Source: JBBQVS01 sp963792705
Lineage (GTDB): Bacteria > Chloroflexota > Ktedonobacteria > Ktedonobacterales > Ktedonobacteraceae
Length of the DNA stretch: 64,000 bases
Reading direction: 5' to 3'
NCBI GenBank assembly: GCA_963792705.1
Contig: CAWBXD010000012.1
Location: forward strand, 682,001 to 746,000
Below are positions 1 to 8,871 of this stretch, one piece after another. Position numbers and translations under genes: made by a program. The stretch's first letter is position 1, and each line of letters begins with the position of its first letter. The notes under the pieces were generated by a model. It did no database searches and was not told where the DNA came from. It saw only the letters and a list, made by a program, of their open reading frames with translations.

Positions 1-22
1 TGGGAAACAAAAAGGCTAAGCG

Positions 23-68
23 AAAACAAGGATGCAGATATGCTCGGACATATTTGCATCCTTGTTTT
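23..68. terminator. Hairpin, probable terminator of a gene left of the window
   Basis: Arms at 23-42 and about 49-68 pair almost perfectly around a short loop and are flanked by A and T runs on both sides, so the hairpin could terminate transcription on either strand. It lies about 165 bp beyond the end of the minus-strand kinase gene and beside the window edge, so which gene it serves cannot be decided. Confidence 0.5.
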
Positions 69-70
69 CA

Positions 71-119
71 TTTATCCACCTAGTTATCCACATTGAATGT
101 GGATAACTAGGTGGATAAA
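71..119. repeat. 49-bp perfect palindrome carrying DnaA-box sequences
   Basis: Bases 71-94 are the exact reverse complement of 96-119. Each arm holds one perfect DnaA box (TTATCCACA at 84-92, its complement at 98-106) and one box with a single end mismatch (TTATCCACC at 72-80, complement at 110-118). It may be a terminator stem that matches the box by chance, or a DnaA-binding site. No dnaA or dnaN gene is visible. Confidence 0.6.
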
Positions 120-233
120 TGTGCAGAAGTAGCATGTTTTACCTAAAATGTTACTTCTAGCGTTTATTCTTATTTTTGAGTACATGCATAATCCTTGAAT
201 TCACAGCGTAAAATGGATGGCATCAATCATTTC

Positions 234-3200
234 CTACAACAACTCATGTTCTGAGGCATATAGTATGGCGGCACTGCGTGACGAGACGCCAATCTTGTTA
301 TTGATGGTCGTCATGTACTTTTTTACGGTGCGTGGGCTAATCTCTAACTGCTCCGCAATCTGGGCGTCGGTACATCCCTGCGCGAGAAGACGCAATACGT
401 CACCCTCACGTGTTGTGAGGCCATCAGAAGCACTCTGTCTCACCTTGACCGTTTGTGTTTTCTGCGTTTTGCTAGCGGACGGCGTTGGTACAATAATTGG
501 ATTTGGCGTAGCAAGAGCCTGTGCTGGCGTCATAGAGTACCCCTGCGTCCAGAGTGCGGTAAACATATGTTTATCCAGATGCATCTGGGCAAGGGTCTCG
601 GCACGTTCATAATCCTTTTGCTCAAGTGGGGACATTGGGATACCACGCGTCTCACGAAAGCGCATCATTGTACCCCACAAGAGTACAGCCCACGCGATAT
701 TACCTTGCTTTAACACGGCAAGGCCAAAACCTACAAGACAATTCGCCAATACATCATATTCATCTAGCTTTTCCAGGAGAGCAAAACATTCTTCATACAG
801 CTTCTGCGCCTCAGCATACTTTTCTTCAGTCAAGGAGACTTTCGCAAGCAAAGATAGTGACTCAGCACTTCCCGCCTGTTGTCCTCGCTCTCGATGCTTC
901 GCCAAACTCTCCACTATCAATGCACGAGCGCGTGACACATCGCCTCGTTGCAGGGCAATATATCCCTTGAGACACAGCGTATAGGCAATGCCCGATGCAT
1001 AACCCAACTCGGTCGATAGTGCTAAACTTTCCTCTGTCATTGTACTTGCCTGCATAATGTCGCCTTGCTCAAGGAGCACACGCCCTAGATAGCGCGTCGT
1101 ATACGCAATTCCCCAAGCATCATCTACCTGTCTAAAACGCGCCAACCCTTGCTCGGCAAAGCGACGTGCCTCCGTATAGTCCCCCTGATTCAGAGCGATA
1201 TAGGCCAGCATCATCAATGCATCCGCCATGCCACTTATATTGTCACAAGTAGCACGTAGCGCGAGTGCCTCTTCTGCATATTTATTTGCTTGTACATAAT
1301 CTTTTTTTACCCAACATTCCACGAGTCCCAGCCAGTATAACGCCATAGCGCAACCAAGCTTGTCATCAAGCTGGCGATACAATGCAAGGCTCTGCTGACA
1401 AAGGTCTTCTGTTTGGATGTGCATACTCAGGTGATAAGCCAGTGCGCCCGCGCTAAGTAGTGCCTTCGCACGGATCGGTGCAGGGACATTCGCACCTGCT
1501 ACCAGTGCTTTTTCTGAGAGAAGATATCCTTCTTTGATGTGACCCCGCACCGACCAGAACCAGCACAATGAGCCACACAGACGCAGCAACAACTCATGTT
1601 CTTGCCTCTCGCTCAACCATAAGAGTGCCGCACGAAGATTATCGTGCTCTTGCTCTAAACGCGTCAACCACGTCGTTTGTTCAGCACCACCAAGCTGATA
1701 CGTTTCTGCTTCCTCCGCCATTGCGAGATAGTATAATGCATGGGCTTGACGTACCTGCTCGGTCTCATTGCACTCCTGCAAACACTCCCATCCGTACTCA
1801 CGCACCGTCATCAACATTTGCAGACGTGGGTCTTCGTCCTCCTGCTCAGTGAGCAGCAAAAGGCTTTTATCAACCAACGAAGAGATTTCATCCAGTGCCG
1901 ATACACGATCTTGCTCTTCATCGTAATAGCAAACAGCTTCTACGGCTTCTACAGTCCATCCACCCACGAAGACCGCGAGTCGTCGAAATAGCCGTTGTTC
2001 GGCAAGACTCAAGAGGTCATAGCTCCACTTAAGCGTATTCCGCAATGTCTGTTGACGCGATGGTAAGGTCTGAACACCTCCGGTAAGCACGTCGAAACGC
2101 CGTGAAAGTCGTGCTAATAAGGCTTGTGGTGAAAGCAGTTTGATACGAGCAGCTGCGAGTTCAATCGCGAGAGGCAGACCATCCAACCGTATACATATCT
2201 CCGCAATCACACGTTTATTGGCAGAGGTAAGCTTGAAGTTGGGCGCAACCGAGTGTACGCGTTGTAAAAATAGGGCCACGGACGCAACATGTACGAGGTC
2301 TTCACTTTCGATCTGTTGCGTCAGGTCAGGCACGAAGAGTGGCGTCATTGGAAACTCGTGCTCTCCCTGCACGTGAAGCATCTCTCGACTTGTCACCAGG
2401 ATAGAAAGCAAAGGACATGATAGAAGTAGTTGCTCAATAATGGCAGCCGCGCTTACAACCTGCTCGAAATTATCGAGTATGAGAAGAAAATGCTTTGCAC
2501 GTAGAAAATCCTGTACTTGTTCAAGGATTGGCGAGGTGCTTGCATCCTGCACACCCAGTTCCTGCGCTATCGTTGGCATTACACGTGTAGGATCATTTAC
2601 GGCGGCCAGTGCCACAAAACAGCCGCCATCGACAAAATGTTCGCGCATGTTCGCGGCTACCTGTATACTTAAGCGTGTCTTGCCAATGCCACCGGTTCCC
2701 AATAATGTCACCAAACGCACTCTCTCTTCCACAAACAATGCACGTACAGCAGACACATCTTGCTCCCGTCCAACCAGAGAGGTAAAGATGGTTGGCATCT
2801 TCCACAGAGATGCGGCATGTGTTGGAAACACGCTTGCTATTGATGGCGGCTGAGCATCGGATAATGCTTGATAGTGAAACGTTGTGAGCGATGCCTGCTC
2901 TAGGGCAGAGGCGAACGTCTCGATGTCCGCAAAGCGTTGTTGGGGCTGCTTCTCCAATGCTCTTAGGATTACATCCTCGACGGCAAACGGTATATCTGTG
3001 ACTTGTTCATAGAGTGGTGGTGGTGGTTGTGAGAGGTGTTGTGCTGCAATTTCAAGTCCTGTACCACTAAACGGTGCTTTACCACAGAGCCATTCGTAGA
3101 CAACTACTGCCAGCGAATACTGGTCACTTGCGGCTACAGGCCTGCCCTGTAATTGTTCGGGCGCGAGATAGAGCCATGTTCCCACTGCCTGTTGCATCTG

Positions 3201-3704
3201 CTGAGTGCTGTATACCTGCGACTGTGGCGCAATAAGTGCCAGCCCAAAATCGCTCAACAACACTGTATCCCGCGTACTGACCAGCATATTCTCCGGCTTG
3301 ATGTCGCGGTGAATCAGCCGATGATCTTGATATGCATAGGAGAGGGCAGACGCTATCTGCTGCACATATCGCACGACTGTCTCAAGGGAGACACGGGAGC
3401 CAAAGGGGTGATGTTGCCGTAACGTCCCACCAGGAGCGTACTCCATCACGAGAAATGGTCTACTATCCGCGAGCGAAAAGTCCAGTAAGCGCACAATATG
3501 TGGATGCTGCAATGAGACGAGGGTTTGCGCTTCCTTTACAAATATGGTCTGATCTGCATCAGCAAGAACGGTATGGAGCACTTTCAGCGCGGCAAAACTG
3601 TTCAGATAGATATGTTTCCCCAGATAGACCTCTGCAAAACCACCATGTCCAAGCAGGCTTTCTATGTGGTAATTGCCTAATTGCTGGCCTACCAAATCAG
3701 CCAT
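234..3704 (-). CDS. Ser/Thr protein kinase fused to NB-ARC ATPase, TPR region and LuxR-type DNA-binding domain
   Basis: The 1156-residue protein joins a kinase to a LAL-like transcription activator. Residues 1-270 form a PknB-type kinase: Gly-rich loop GHGGFAEVY at 19-27, Lys41, HRDIKPEN at 132-139 and DFG at 152-154. A P-loop (GTGGIGKTR) follows near residue 340, with a Walker B LLILDNFEQ further on, then a long helical TPR-like region from about 650 to 1030. The last 65 residues are a LuxR/GerE helix-turn-helix (LTTREGDVLRLL ... TVKKYM). There is no membrane segment, so the protein is cytoplasmic and probably couples kinase activity to promoter control. It is transcribed alone, downstream of the SUI1 gene with a 26-bp gap. 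Target genes are unknown. Domain calls are firm; physiological role is inference. Confidence 0.9.
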   Translation of the reverse strand: MADLVGQQLGNYHIESLLGHGGFAEVYLGKHIYLNSFAALKVLHTVLADADQTIFVKEAQTLVSLQHPHIVRLLDFSLADSRPFLVMEYAPGGTLRQHHPFGSRVSLETVVRYVQQIASALSYAYQDHRLIHRDIKPENMLVSTRDTVLLSDFGLALIAPQSQVYSTQQMQQAVGTWLYLAPEQLQGRPVAASDQYSLAVVVYEWLCGKAPFSGTGLEIAAQHLSQPPPPLYEQVTDIPFAVEDVILRALEKQPQQRFADIETFASALEQASLTTFHYQALSDAQPPSIASVFPTHAASLWKMPTIFTSLVGREQDVSAVRALFVEERVRLVTLLGTGGIGKTRLSIQVAANMREHFVDGGCFVALAAVNDPTRVMPTIAQELGVQDASTSPILEQVQDFLRAKHFLLILDNFEQVVSAAAIIEQLLLSCPLLSILVTSREMLHVQGEHEFPMTPLFVPDLTQQIESEDLVHVASVALFLQRVHSVAPNFKLTSANKRVIAEICIRLDGLPLAIELAAARIKLLSPQALLARLSRRFDVLTGGVQTLPSRQQTLRNTLKWSYDLLSLAEQRLFRRLAVFVGGWTVEAVEAVCYYDEEQDRVSALDEISSLVDKSLLLLTEQEDEDPRLQMLMTVREYGWECLQECNETEQVRQAHALYYLAMAEEAETYQLGGAEQTTWLTRLEQEHDNLRAALLWLSERQEHELLLRLCGSLCWFWSVRGHIKEGYLLSEKALVAGANVPAPIRAKALLSAGALAYHLSMHIQTEDLCQQSLALYRQLDDKLGCAMALYWLGLVECWVKKDYVQANKYAEEALALRATCDNISGMADALMMLAYIALNQGDYTEARRFAEQGLARFRQVDDAWGIAYTTRYLGRVLLEQGDIMQASTMTEESLALSTELGYASGIAYTLCLKGYIALQRGDVSRARALIVESLAKHRERGQQAGSAESLSLLAKVSLTEEKYAEAQKLYEECFALLEKLDEYDVLANCLVGFGLAVLKQGNIAWAVLLWGTMMRFRETRGIPMSPLEQKDYERAETLAQMHLDKHMFTALWTQGYSMTPAQALATPNPIIVPTPSASKTQKTQTVKVRQSASDGLTTREGDVLRLLAQGCTDAQIAEQLEISPRTVKKYMTTINNKIGVSSRSAAILYASEHELL

Positions 3705-3730
3705 GTCTTATCTCTCTTTGAAAACATATA

Positions 3731-4060
3731 CTAGCCACCAGCGCGTTTTACCTTGTAGCCCATCTCGGTGAGCTTTGCCTGTATCTTATCGCAATGATCG
3801 CCCTGTATTTCGATAGTACCATCCTTGATGGTGCCACCGGAGCCACACAACTTTTTGAGCTGTTGTGCAAGTGTTGTCAGTGCTTGTTCGCTAGCGAGGA
3901 CGCCTGTAATCATTGTTACCGTCTTTCCTCCGCGTTGCTTGCGGTCTCGCATGATACGCACAATGCCATCACTCTTCCTGTTTGGCTCTCCCGAAGATTT
4001 TTCGTCAGGGCGTGGACGTATTCTCCCACTATCAGTCGAATATACAATATTATCCGACAT
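3731..4060 (-). CDS. yciH: YciH/SUI1-family translation initiation factor-like protein
   Basis: The 109-residue protein carries the eIF1/SUI1 fold signature in its C-terminal 75 residues: a basic VRIMRDRKQRGGKTVTMITG stretch, then LKKLCGSGGTIKDGTIEIQGD and a terminal GYKVKRAGG. Bacterial members (YciH) bind the small ribosomal subunit and can affect start-site fidelity, but the role varies. The N-terminal 35 residues are polar and charged, as is usual in this family. The start has a good Shine-Dalgarno sequence (AAGGAG) about 10 nt upstream. It lies 26 bp ahead of the kinase-LuxR gene on the same strand and may be co-transcribed with it. Confidence 0.9.
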   Translation of the reverse strand: MSDNIVYSTDSGRIRPRPDEKSSGEPNRKSDGIVRIMRDRKQRGGKTVTMITGVLASEQALTTLAQQLKKLCGSGGTIKDGTIEIQGDHCDKIQAKLTEMGYKVKRAGG

Positions 4061-4531
4061 ACCAACCCGTCTCCTTCTCTCTCACTAGCATTTATTTTCA
4101 TTCTTAGATATTTTCAATCGGTTTAATTGTATCATATACGGCTCGATTCCACGAAAAAGCAGACCTGCAGGAAGTACGATTTATCGCATCAGACGGTTGA
4201 AATACTGTAAGTCATTTACTGCATAAATTTGTGCTATCTCTATTTGTTTAAGGGTACTAGTAGCAGTGATATATATGCCGCCATTCGTTGTAGAGATAAC
4301 ACTACACGGGTCTGCCAATATTGATGCTCTTTGACTACATATGACGGTTTTGTAGGGACCGCTTCATCGCGTCCTCGTGGCAACCACCCGCCGAAAAGGA
4401 CGCGATGAAGCGGTCTCTACAGGTATCCGTCCTGTCTCTACAAGAACAACAATAACAAAATTCAATGACACGAATGCACTTGTGTAAACGTATACATGAA
4501 TGAGAACACAAATTTAAGGACGCGCACGATC
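4061..4531. other. Intergenic region between divergent genes with one type A palindrome
   Basis: This 470-bp stretch separates the minus-strand SUI1 gene from the plus-strand kinase. It holds the type A palindrome at 4351-4421 and otherwise AT-rich sequence in which I see no gene. Promoters for both flanking genes must lie here, but I find no convincing TTGACA/TATAAT pair. Confidence 0.5.
4351..4421. repeat. Type A palindromic repeat, copy A1
   Basis: The ends TGTAGGGACCGCTTCATCGC and its near-complement GCGATGAAGCGGTCTCTACA enclose GTCC...GGAC and a 20-nt middle. One mismatch in the outer stem. The same ends recur at 8772, 14441, 19582, 23406, 30441, 40135 and 56000. Confidence 0.85.
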
Positions 4532-5698
4532 ATGATACAAGAATTTGAAAACACCGTCCTCGCCCACTACCAATTACAAAGACTCCTTGCGCGTGGTGGC
4601 ATGTCGGTTGTATATACAGCAAATGACACTCAAACGGGTCATACCATTGCTATAAAACTAGTTCATAGTAGTGAACGCGAATACTATCTCCGTTTCCAGC
4701 GCGAGGTGCAAGTAATCGCTAGCCTTAGACATGAACATATCCTTCCCGCTTTTGCATACGGTGTTTATGACTCATGGTACTATATAGTTATGCCCTACAT
4801 CGCCTATGGGACGTTGAAACAACGCCTGGCAAAAGGACCAATCTCGGCGCGAGGTGCCGACAAGATACTTACGCAACTTGCAGATGCACTTCAATTTGCT
4901 CATGCCCGTGGTATTGTACATGGCGATATCAAACCCTCAAATATCCTTTTGCAAAACGGCACACATGTGTATCTAGCGGATTTTGGTCTTGCCCGGCACG
5001 TACAAGAGACAAGCACGCTGGCACAAACAAGTACGCCACTAGGCACACCTGAATACATGGCACCCGAATTAATCGAACAACCTGCCTCACCTAGTAGCGA
5101 TATTTATGCACTCGGTGTTGTACTTTATCAGATGCTCACTGGTCGCCTTCCATTCAAAAGCAGTACATCGTTTGGTCTTTATTGGAAACACTTACGCGAG
5201 CAACCAGCCGCACCGTCCGTCTATAACCCAACGATTTCTCGTGCCACCGATGAAGTGGTCTTGCGTGCATTATCTAAGAATCCCGCTCAACGCTTTCAAA
5301 ATGTACAAGAGTTTGCGGATGCCTATCATACATCGCTGCTTGAACGAGACAGATCAGTATCACGCATTCACCTGGGAACACCTGCGGTTGCAGCCGTCTT
5401 ATTACTCTGCATCATGCCTTCCCTGCTCGGCTTTTCTTTCTCGTATCTTACAATACATGCTCAAGCTCCAACCGTACTACACGCCAGCGAGTATGCAGCA
5501 GACAACGATGCCACTTTATTAACACAACCTGCTGCTCCGCAACCCATCACACTTTCAATAAAGACCCCGCCATTTATACAGGCACCAAACAAAGCACTGA
5601 TGAGTCAACTTATCGTACGTCCTTCCCGTTCTTCCATCAAAACAATTCAACCTCCTGAAAACAAATACGTGCCCAAGTATATTTTTGATAGTATCTAG
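4532..5698 (+). CDS. Membrane-anchored Ser/Thr protein kinase with HGD catalytic loop
   Basis: This 388-residue protein is a PknB-type kinase (about residues 12-280) followed by one transmembrane helix (about 292-314) and a 70-residue Pro/Thr-rich outer tail without a recognisable sensor domain. Lys42, the catalytic Asp132 and ADFGLAR are present. Two deviations stand out: the Gly-rich loop starts LARGGMS, with Ala in place of the first Gly, and the catalytic loop reads HGDIKPSN rather than HRDIKPSN. Non-RD kinases do not normally need activation-loop phosphorylation, so it may be regulated differently from its neighbour. I place the start at 4532 (AAGGA 11 nt upstream, N-terminus aligning with the paralogue at 5993); an in-frame ATG at 4496 has no ribosome-binding site. 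It is a diverged tandem paralogue of the next gene. Confidence 0.88.
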   Translation: MIQEFENTVLAHYQLQRLLARGGMSVVYTANDTQTGHTIAIKLVHSSEREYYLRFQREVQVIASLRHEHILPAFAYGVYDSWYYIVMPYIAYGTLKQRLAKGPISARGADKILTQLADALQFAHARGIVHGDIKPSNILLQNGTHVYLADFGLARHVQETSTLAQTSTPLGTPEYMAPELIEQPASPSSDIYALGVVLYQMLTGRLPFKSSTSFGLYWKHLREQPAAPSVYNPTISRATDEVVLRALSKNPAQRFQNVQEFADAYHTSLLERDRSVSRIHLGTPAVAAVLLLCIMPSLLGFSFSYLTIHAQAPTVLHASEYAADNDATLLTQPAAPQPITLSIKTPPFIQAPNKALMSQLIVRPSRSSIKTIQPPENKYVPKYIFDSI

Positions 5699-5701
5699 TA
5701 A

Positions 5702-5742
5702 TAGCCAATGTCAATGCGCGTTAAGAGCATTGACATTGGCTA
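5702..5742 (+). terminator. Terminator hairpin after the HGD kinase
   Basis: A 16-bp perfect stem (TAGCCAATGTCAATGC and its complement) with a 9-nt loop begins 4 nt after the kinase stop codon. Part of the stem sequence (GCATTGACATTG) and the following TTTAAAAG are found again, inverted or repeated, at 5861-5890, on the far side of the type B palindrome. Confidence 0.75.
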
Positions 5743-5757
5743 TTTAAAAGTCAGTCA

Positions 5758-5834
5758 ACGGACGCCCACAAGGGGCGAACCCTACTATACACGTATGTCG
5801 TGTATAGTAGGGTTCGCCCCTTGTGGGCGTCCGT
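5758..5834. repeat. Type B palindromic repeat, copy B1
   Basis: A near-perfect 77-bp palindrome. Ends are ACGGACGCCCACAAGGGGCG and its complement; the inner part is CTACTATACACG...CGTGTATAGTAG. It sits between short copies of the upstream terminator sequence (CTATTTAAAAG at 5740-5750 and CTTTTAAATAG near 5860), as if it had inserted into that intergenic region. Confidence 0.85.
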
Positions 5835-5992
5835 GTATCTCCACCACGTCCTTCATCAACTTTTAAATAGCCCTGAGCATTGACATTGACATATAGCCTC
5901 AACAGCCCTATACTGCATCTATCAAGCTATGTTTATACGTGCTACATATGAATCAATATTTACATAACTACCTATAAGGATTACAAACGCAC

Positions 5993-7975
5993 ATGCCCGG
6001 ATTAGAGGGAACATCTTTAGGGCGCTATCAACTTCTGGGACGGTTGGGGCGCGGGGGAATGTCAGAGGTATATCTTGCATATGACGAACGCATGGACCGC
6101 AATGTCGCACTCAAGGTTGTAAGTAGCGGTCAATCGGACTACCTGGAACGCTTTCACCGTGAGGCGGAGGCGATTAGCAGCCTGAACCATCCCCACATTC
6201 TGCCAGCCTATGACTACGGCGATGAAGAGCCGTGGCACTATCTTGTGATGCCCAATATCGAGCATGGGACGCTGCGTCATCGCTTAGAGAAGGGACCACT
6301 TTCACTGGAAGACGCGGGCGAAATGCTAAGCCAGATTGCGAGTGCGCTACAAAGTGCTCACGATCATGGTATCATTCACCGTGATATTAAGCCCTCGAAT
6401 ATCCTCTTGCGTGACGATCACTACGCCTATCTTGCGGACTTTGGCTTGGCGAAAGCAATGGAAGGCGGAAGCGAACTTACTCAAACAGGTGCCTTGCTCG
6501 GCACACCTGAATATATGGCACCCGATCTGGCAGATGGTCCAGCAACAACAGGGAGTGACATTTACGCGCTCGGTGTCTTACTCTATCAAATGGTTGCCGG
6601 TCGCGTTCCCTTTACAGGTGACACACCCGTCTCTGTCTACATGAAACATGTACGGGAACAGCCATTGCCACCATCTTTCTTTAATTCAACCATCCCACAT
6701 TCCATAGATCAAGTTGTGCTACGTGCGCTCGAAAAAGACCCACGTCGCCGCTATCAATCGCCACAAGAACTCGCGGATGCCTTTGAGCAAGCGCGCTTGA
6801 CGCCCTCTATTCACGAGACGCAAGAGATGGCACCCTACAAGAAGTTGCAAGAGACGGAGCAACAAGGATTTGGTGACACACCCATTCCAGGCTCACGTCG
6901 CACCGCGCGTCAGGCGCGCCAGGCCCGACAAGCACGTCAAATTCGTAGCAATCCTTCTTCGCAAGGGCGTAAACTCATTTTGCCCGGCAACCCGACCGCT
7001 GCTCCTACCTCTGTCTTTTCACGTAGAAGGCGTATTACTATGCCTATCGTCGAAAACTCAGCAGAAGGAGGGCATCAGACGGTAGCAATGGAAACCTCTG
7101 CTGAACCGGTGACGTCGCGACGTAGAACAACAGAAAGTATTCATACAGCTCCTCACAGTACTAGGAGGAGCAGGAGCACACTGGCGTTTGTCATCATTGC
7201 TGTTGGCCTCCTTCTCTTTGTCGTCCTACCAATAGGAGCCATCTCCTACTTTGCAAGTACGAGACAACATCAGCCAATCCCTACACCTGCCCCAACGCAT
7301 GCTGTACAGCCAACGCAGACTCAGCCAACCGTTACACCACAAGCGCAAGCTACACCTAACGCAACTACAACGGCGCAAGCACAGGCACAGGCAAAGACAA
7401 CCGGAATTCTCGCTGCCGCAACGAGTGGTACGCCCGTTGCGTATAGTTTAGCAAGTAACACCGATGGCCTTTGGACTGAGGATGCCATTCATTGCGTCTT
7501 TGTGAGTGGCACATATCACGTCAAGGTGCTACAAACTAACTTCCTCCAATACTGTCCATTAACCAAAAGTGTGCAGGACAATGCAACATTCCAGGTGGAT
7601 GTCACCTTAATGCGTGGCAGTAACGCAGGCATTCTCTTTCGGATGAACAGCGATCAGTTCTATGATTTTGAAATTACCGATCAAGGGCAGTGCTTTTTCC
7701 GCCGTCACGACCCGGGTGATGGGAATACTTATACTAAAATTCTTAGCCCTATCGCTAACAGTGCTATTGCGCCTGTGGGCCAAAAGAACACGCTTACGGT
7801 TATTGCTAACGGCAATACATTCAGACTCTTCGTCAACGGTATAGCTATTGGTGGACCGCTTCAAGACAGCACCTATAGCGTTGGTGGACTTGCCCTTGTC
7901 GCTGGTACTCCTGCCTCAAGCAACGATGGTGAAGCAAGCTTCTCTAACTTGAGGATATACAAAGTAGGACAATAG
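5993..7975 (+). CDS. Membrane Ser/Thr protein kinase with extracellular lectin-like domain
   Basis: The 660-residue protein has an intact PknB-type kinase in residues 1-275 (LGRGGMSEVY at 18-27, Lys41, HRDIKPSN near 129, ADFGLAK), then a basic, Arg-rich juxtamembrane stretch of about 115 residues with a run of RQARQARQAR. One membrane helix follows near 395-418, then a Pro/Thr/Gln-rich spacer. The last 180 residues resemble the concanavalin-like jelly-roll domain often found outside the membrane in kinases of this group (GILFRMNSDQFYDFEI ... NTLTVIANGNTFRLFVNG). The outer domain probably senses a ligand, perhaps a sugar; that is inference. The phoU-like gene starts one base after the stop, so the two are co-transcribed. 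Confidence 0.92.
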   Translation: MPGLEGTSLGRYQLLGRLGRGGMSEVYLAYDERMDRNVALKVVSSGQSDYLERFHREAEAISSLNHPHILPAYDYGDEEPWHYLVMPNIEHGTLRHRLEKGPLSLEDAGEMLSQIASALQSAHDHGIIHRDIKPSNILLRDDHYAYLADFGLAKAMEGGSELTQTGALLGTPEYMAPDLADGPATTGSDIYALGVLLYQMVAGRVPFTGDTPVSVYMKHVREQPLPPSFFNSTIPHSIDQVVLRALEKDPRRRYQSPQELADAFEQARLTPSIHETQEMAPYKKLQETEQQGFGDTPIPGSRRTARQARQARQARQIRSNPSSQGRKLILPGNPTAAPTSVFSRRRRITMPIVENSAEGGHQTVAMETSAEPVTSRRRTTESIHTAPHSTRRSRSTLAFVIIAVGLLLFVVLPIGAISYFASTRQHQPIPTPAPTHAVQPTQTQPTVTPQAQATPNATTTAQAQAQAKTTGILAAATSGTPVAYSLASNTDGLWTEDAIHCVFVSGTYHVKVLQTNFLQYCPLTKSVQDNATFQVDVTLMRGSNAGILFRMNSDQFYDFEITDQGQCFFRRHDPGDGNTYTKILSPIANSAIAPVGQKNTLTVIANGNTFRLFVNGIAIGGPLQDSTYSVGGLALVAGTPASSNDGEASFSNLRIYKVGQ

Positions 7976-7976
7976 T

Positions 7977-8723
7977 ATGCCGAGAACAAATCTGGATAAG
8001 GGCATGCTCGAACTCCACACGTATATGTCACAATTAGGTTTACATGTGGAAAATGCACTCGCGCAAACACTTACTACCTTGGAAACAGGCAACTATGATA
8101 CGCTCCATTCCGTCATAACTGACGATGCTGTTGTTGATACGCTTGTTGCGACGGCAGAGCGGCAAGCTATACGTCTTTTAATCCTACAACAGCCACTTGC
8201 TGGGCAAGATATGCGTATGCTCACGGCATCACTACACATCAGTGATGATCTTGGGCGCATTGGTGATGCTATCGTTGCTAGCGCAGAAGCTCTCCTACAG
8301 CTTGTCTCTCTCTATCATCAAACGAAGGACACACAAGAGGAGTACACCATTCATATTGCTCCTGTAGATGCGTCGGGCAATCTCAAAGATTCCTTTGTGC
8401 TGCGCGGACTGCTTAACCTTGGTCGAGAGCTACAGTTCATTCTCAAACAAACCCTAGAAGCATTCGCACTGCGCGACTCCACACTTGCAAAAACCGTTGA
8501 AGACGAAAAGACGCTCGTTAGTTTGCGCTACTTTCCGCTTTACAACGATATCATGACCATGCAAACAAAGGCGGCTGCGCTCTCCACTCTCCATACCGAT
8601 GCGACCATCCTTCAAAGGGCAACACACCTTCTTTGGATAGCCCAAAAGCTAGAACAGATTTCGGGCTATGCTGCTAGTATACGTAAACGCATCATCTATA
8701 TTGCTGAGGGAGATGCAAAATAG
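7977..8723 (+). CDS. phoU: PhoU-family phosphate signalling protein
   Basis: The 248-residue all-helical protein matches PhoU: two repeats of a three-helix bundle, beginning LELHTYMSQLGLHVENALAQ, with the ISDDLGRIGDAI segment that carries the Asp/Arg/Asp metal-cluster residues of repeat one, and a second repeat (LWIAQKLEQISGYAASIRKR) in which the usual E-R-x-x-D residues are partly changed. PhoU links the PstSCAB phosphate transporter with a PhoR-type histidine kinase and represses the Pho regulon. Neither pst nor phoR genes are nearby; instead the gene directly follows a Ser/Thr kinase (1-nt gap), which suggests translational coupling and a possible link between them. Confidence 0.85.
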   Translation: MPRTNLDKGMLELHTYMSQLGLHVENALAQTLTTLETGNYDTLHSVITDDAVVDTLVATAERQAIRLLILQQPLAGQDMRMLTASLHISDDLGRIGDAIVASAEALLQLVSLYHQTKDTQEEYTIHIAPVDASGNLKDSFVLRGLLNLGRELQFILKQTLEAFALRDSTLAKTVEDEKTLVSLRYFPLYNDIMTMQTKAAALSTLHTDATILQRATHLLWIAQKLEQISGYAASIRKRIIYIAEGDAK

Positions 8724-8771
8724 TGTAGGGACGATGATGCCGTTTTACAAAATAATGCCGATATGTTGTCG

Positions 8772-8840
8772 GTAGGGACCAATTCATCGCGTCCTCGTCG
8801 CAATCACCCGCCAACGAGGACGCGATGAATCGGTCCTTAC
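8772..8840. repeat. Type A palindromic repeat, copy A2
   Basis: Arms GTAGGGACCAATTCATCGCG and CGCGATGAATCGGTCCTTAC with GTCCTCGT...ACGAGGAC inside, around a 15-nt centre. It lies between the convergent phoU-like and PrsW-like genes. Confidence 0.85.
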
Positions 8841-8871
8841 ATCGTGTCTAATTCCTACAGAAAATCCAATA

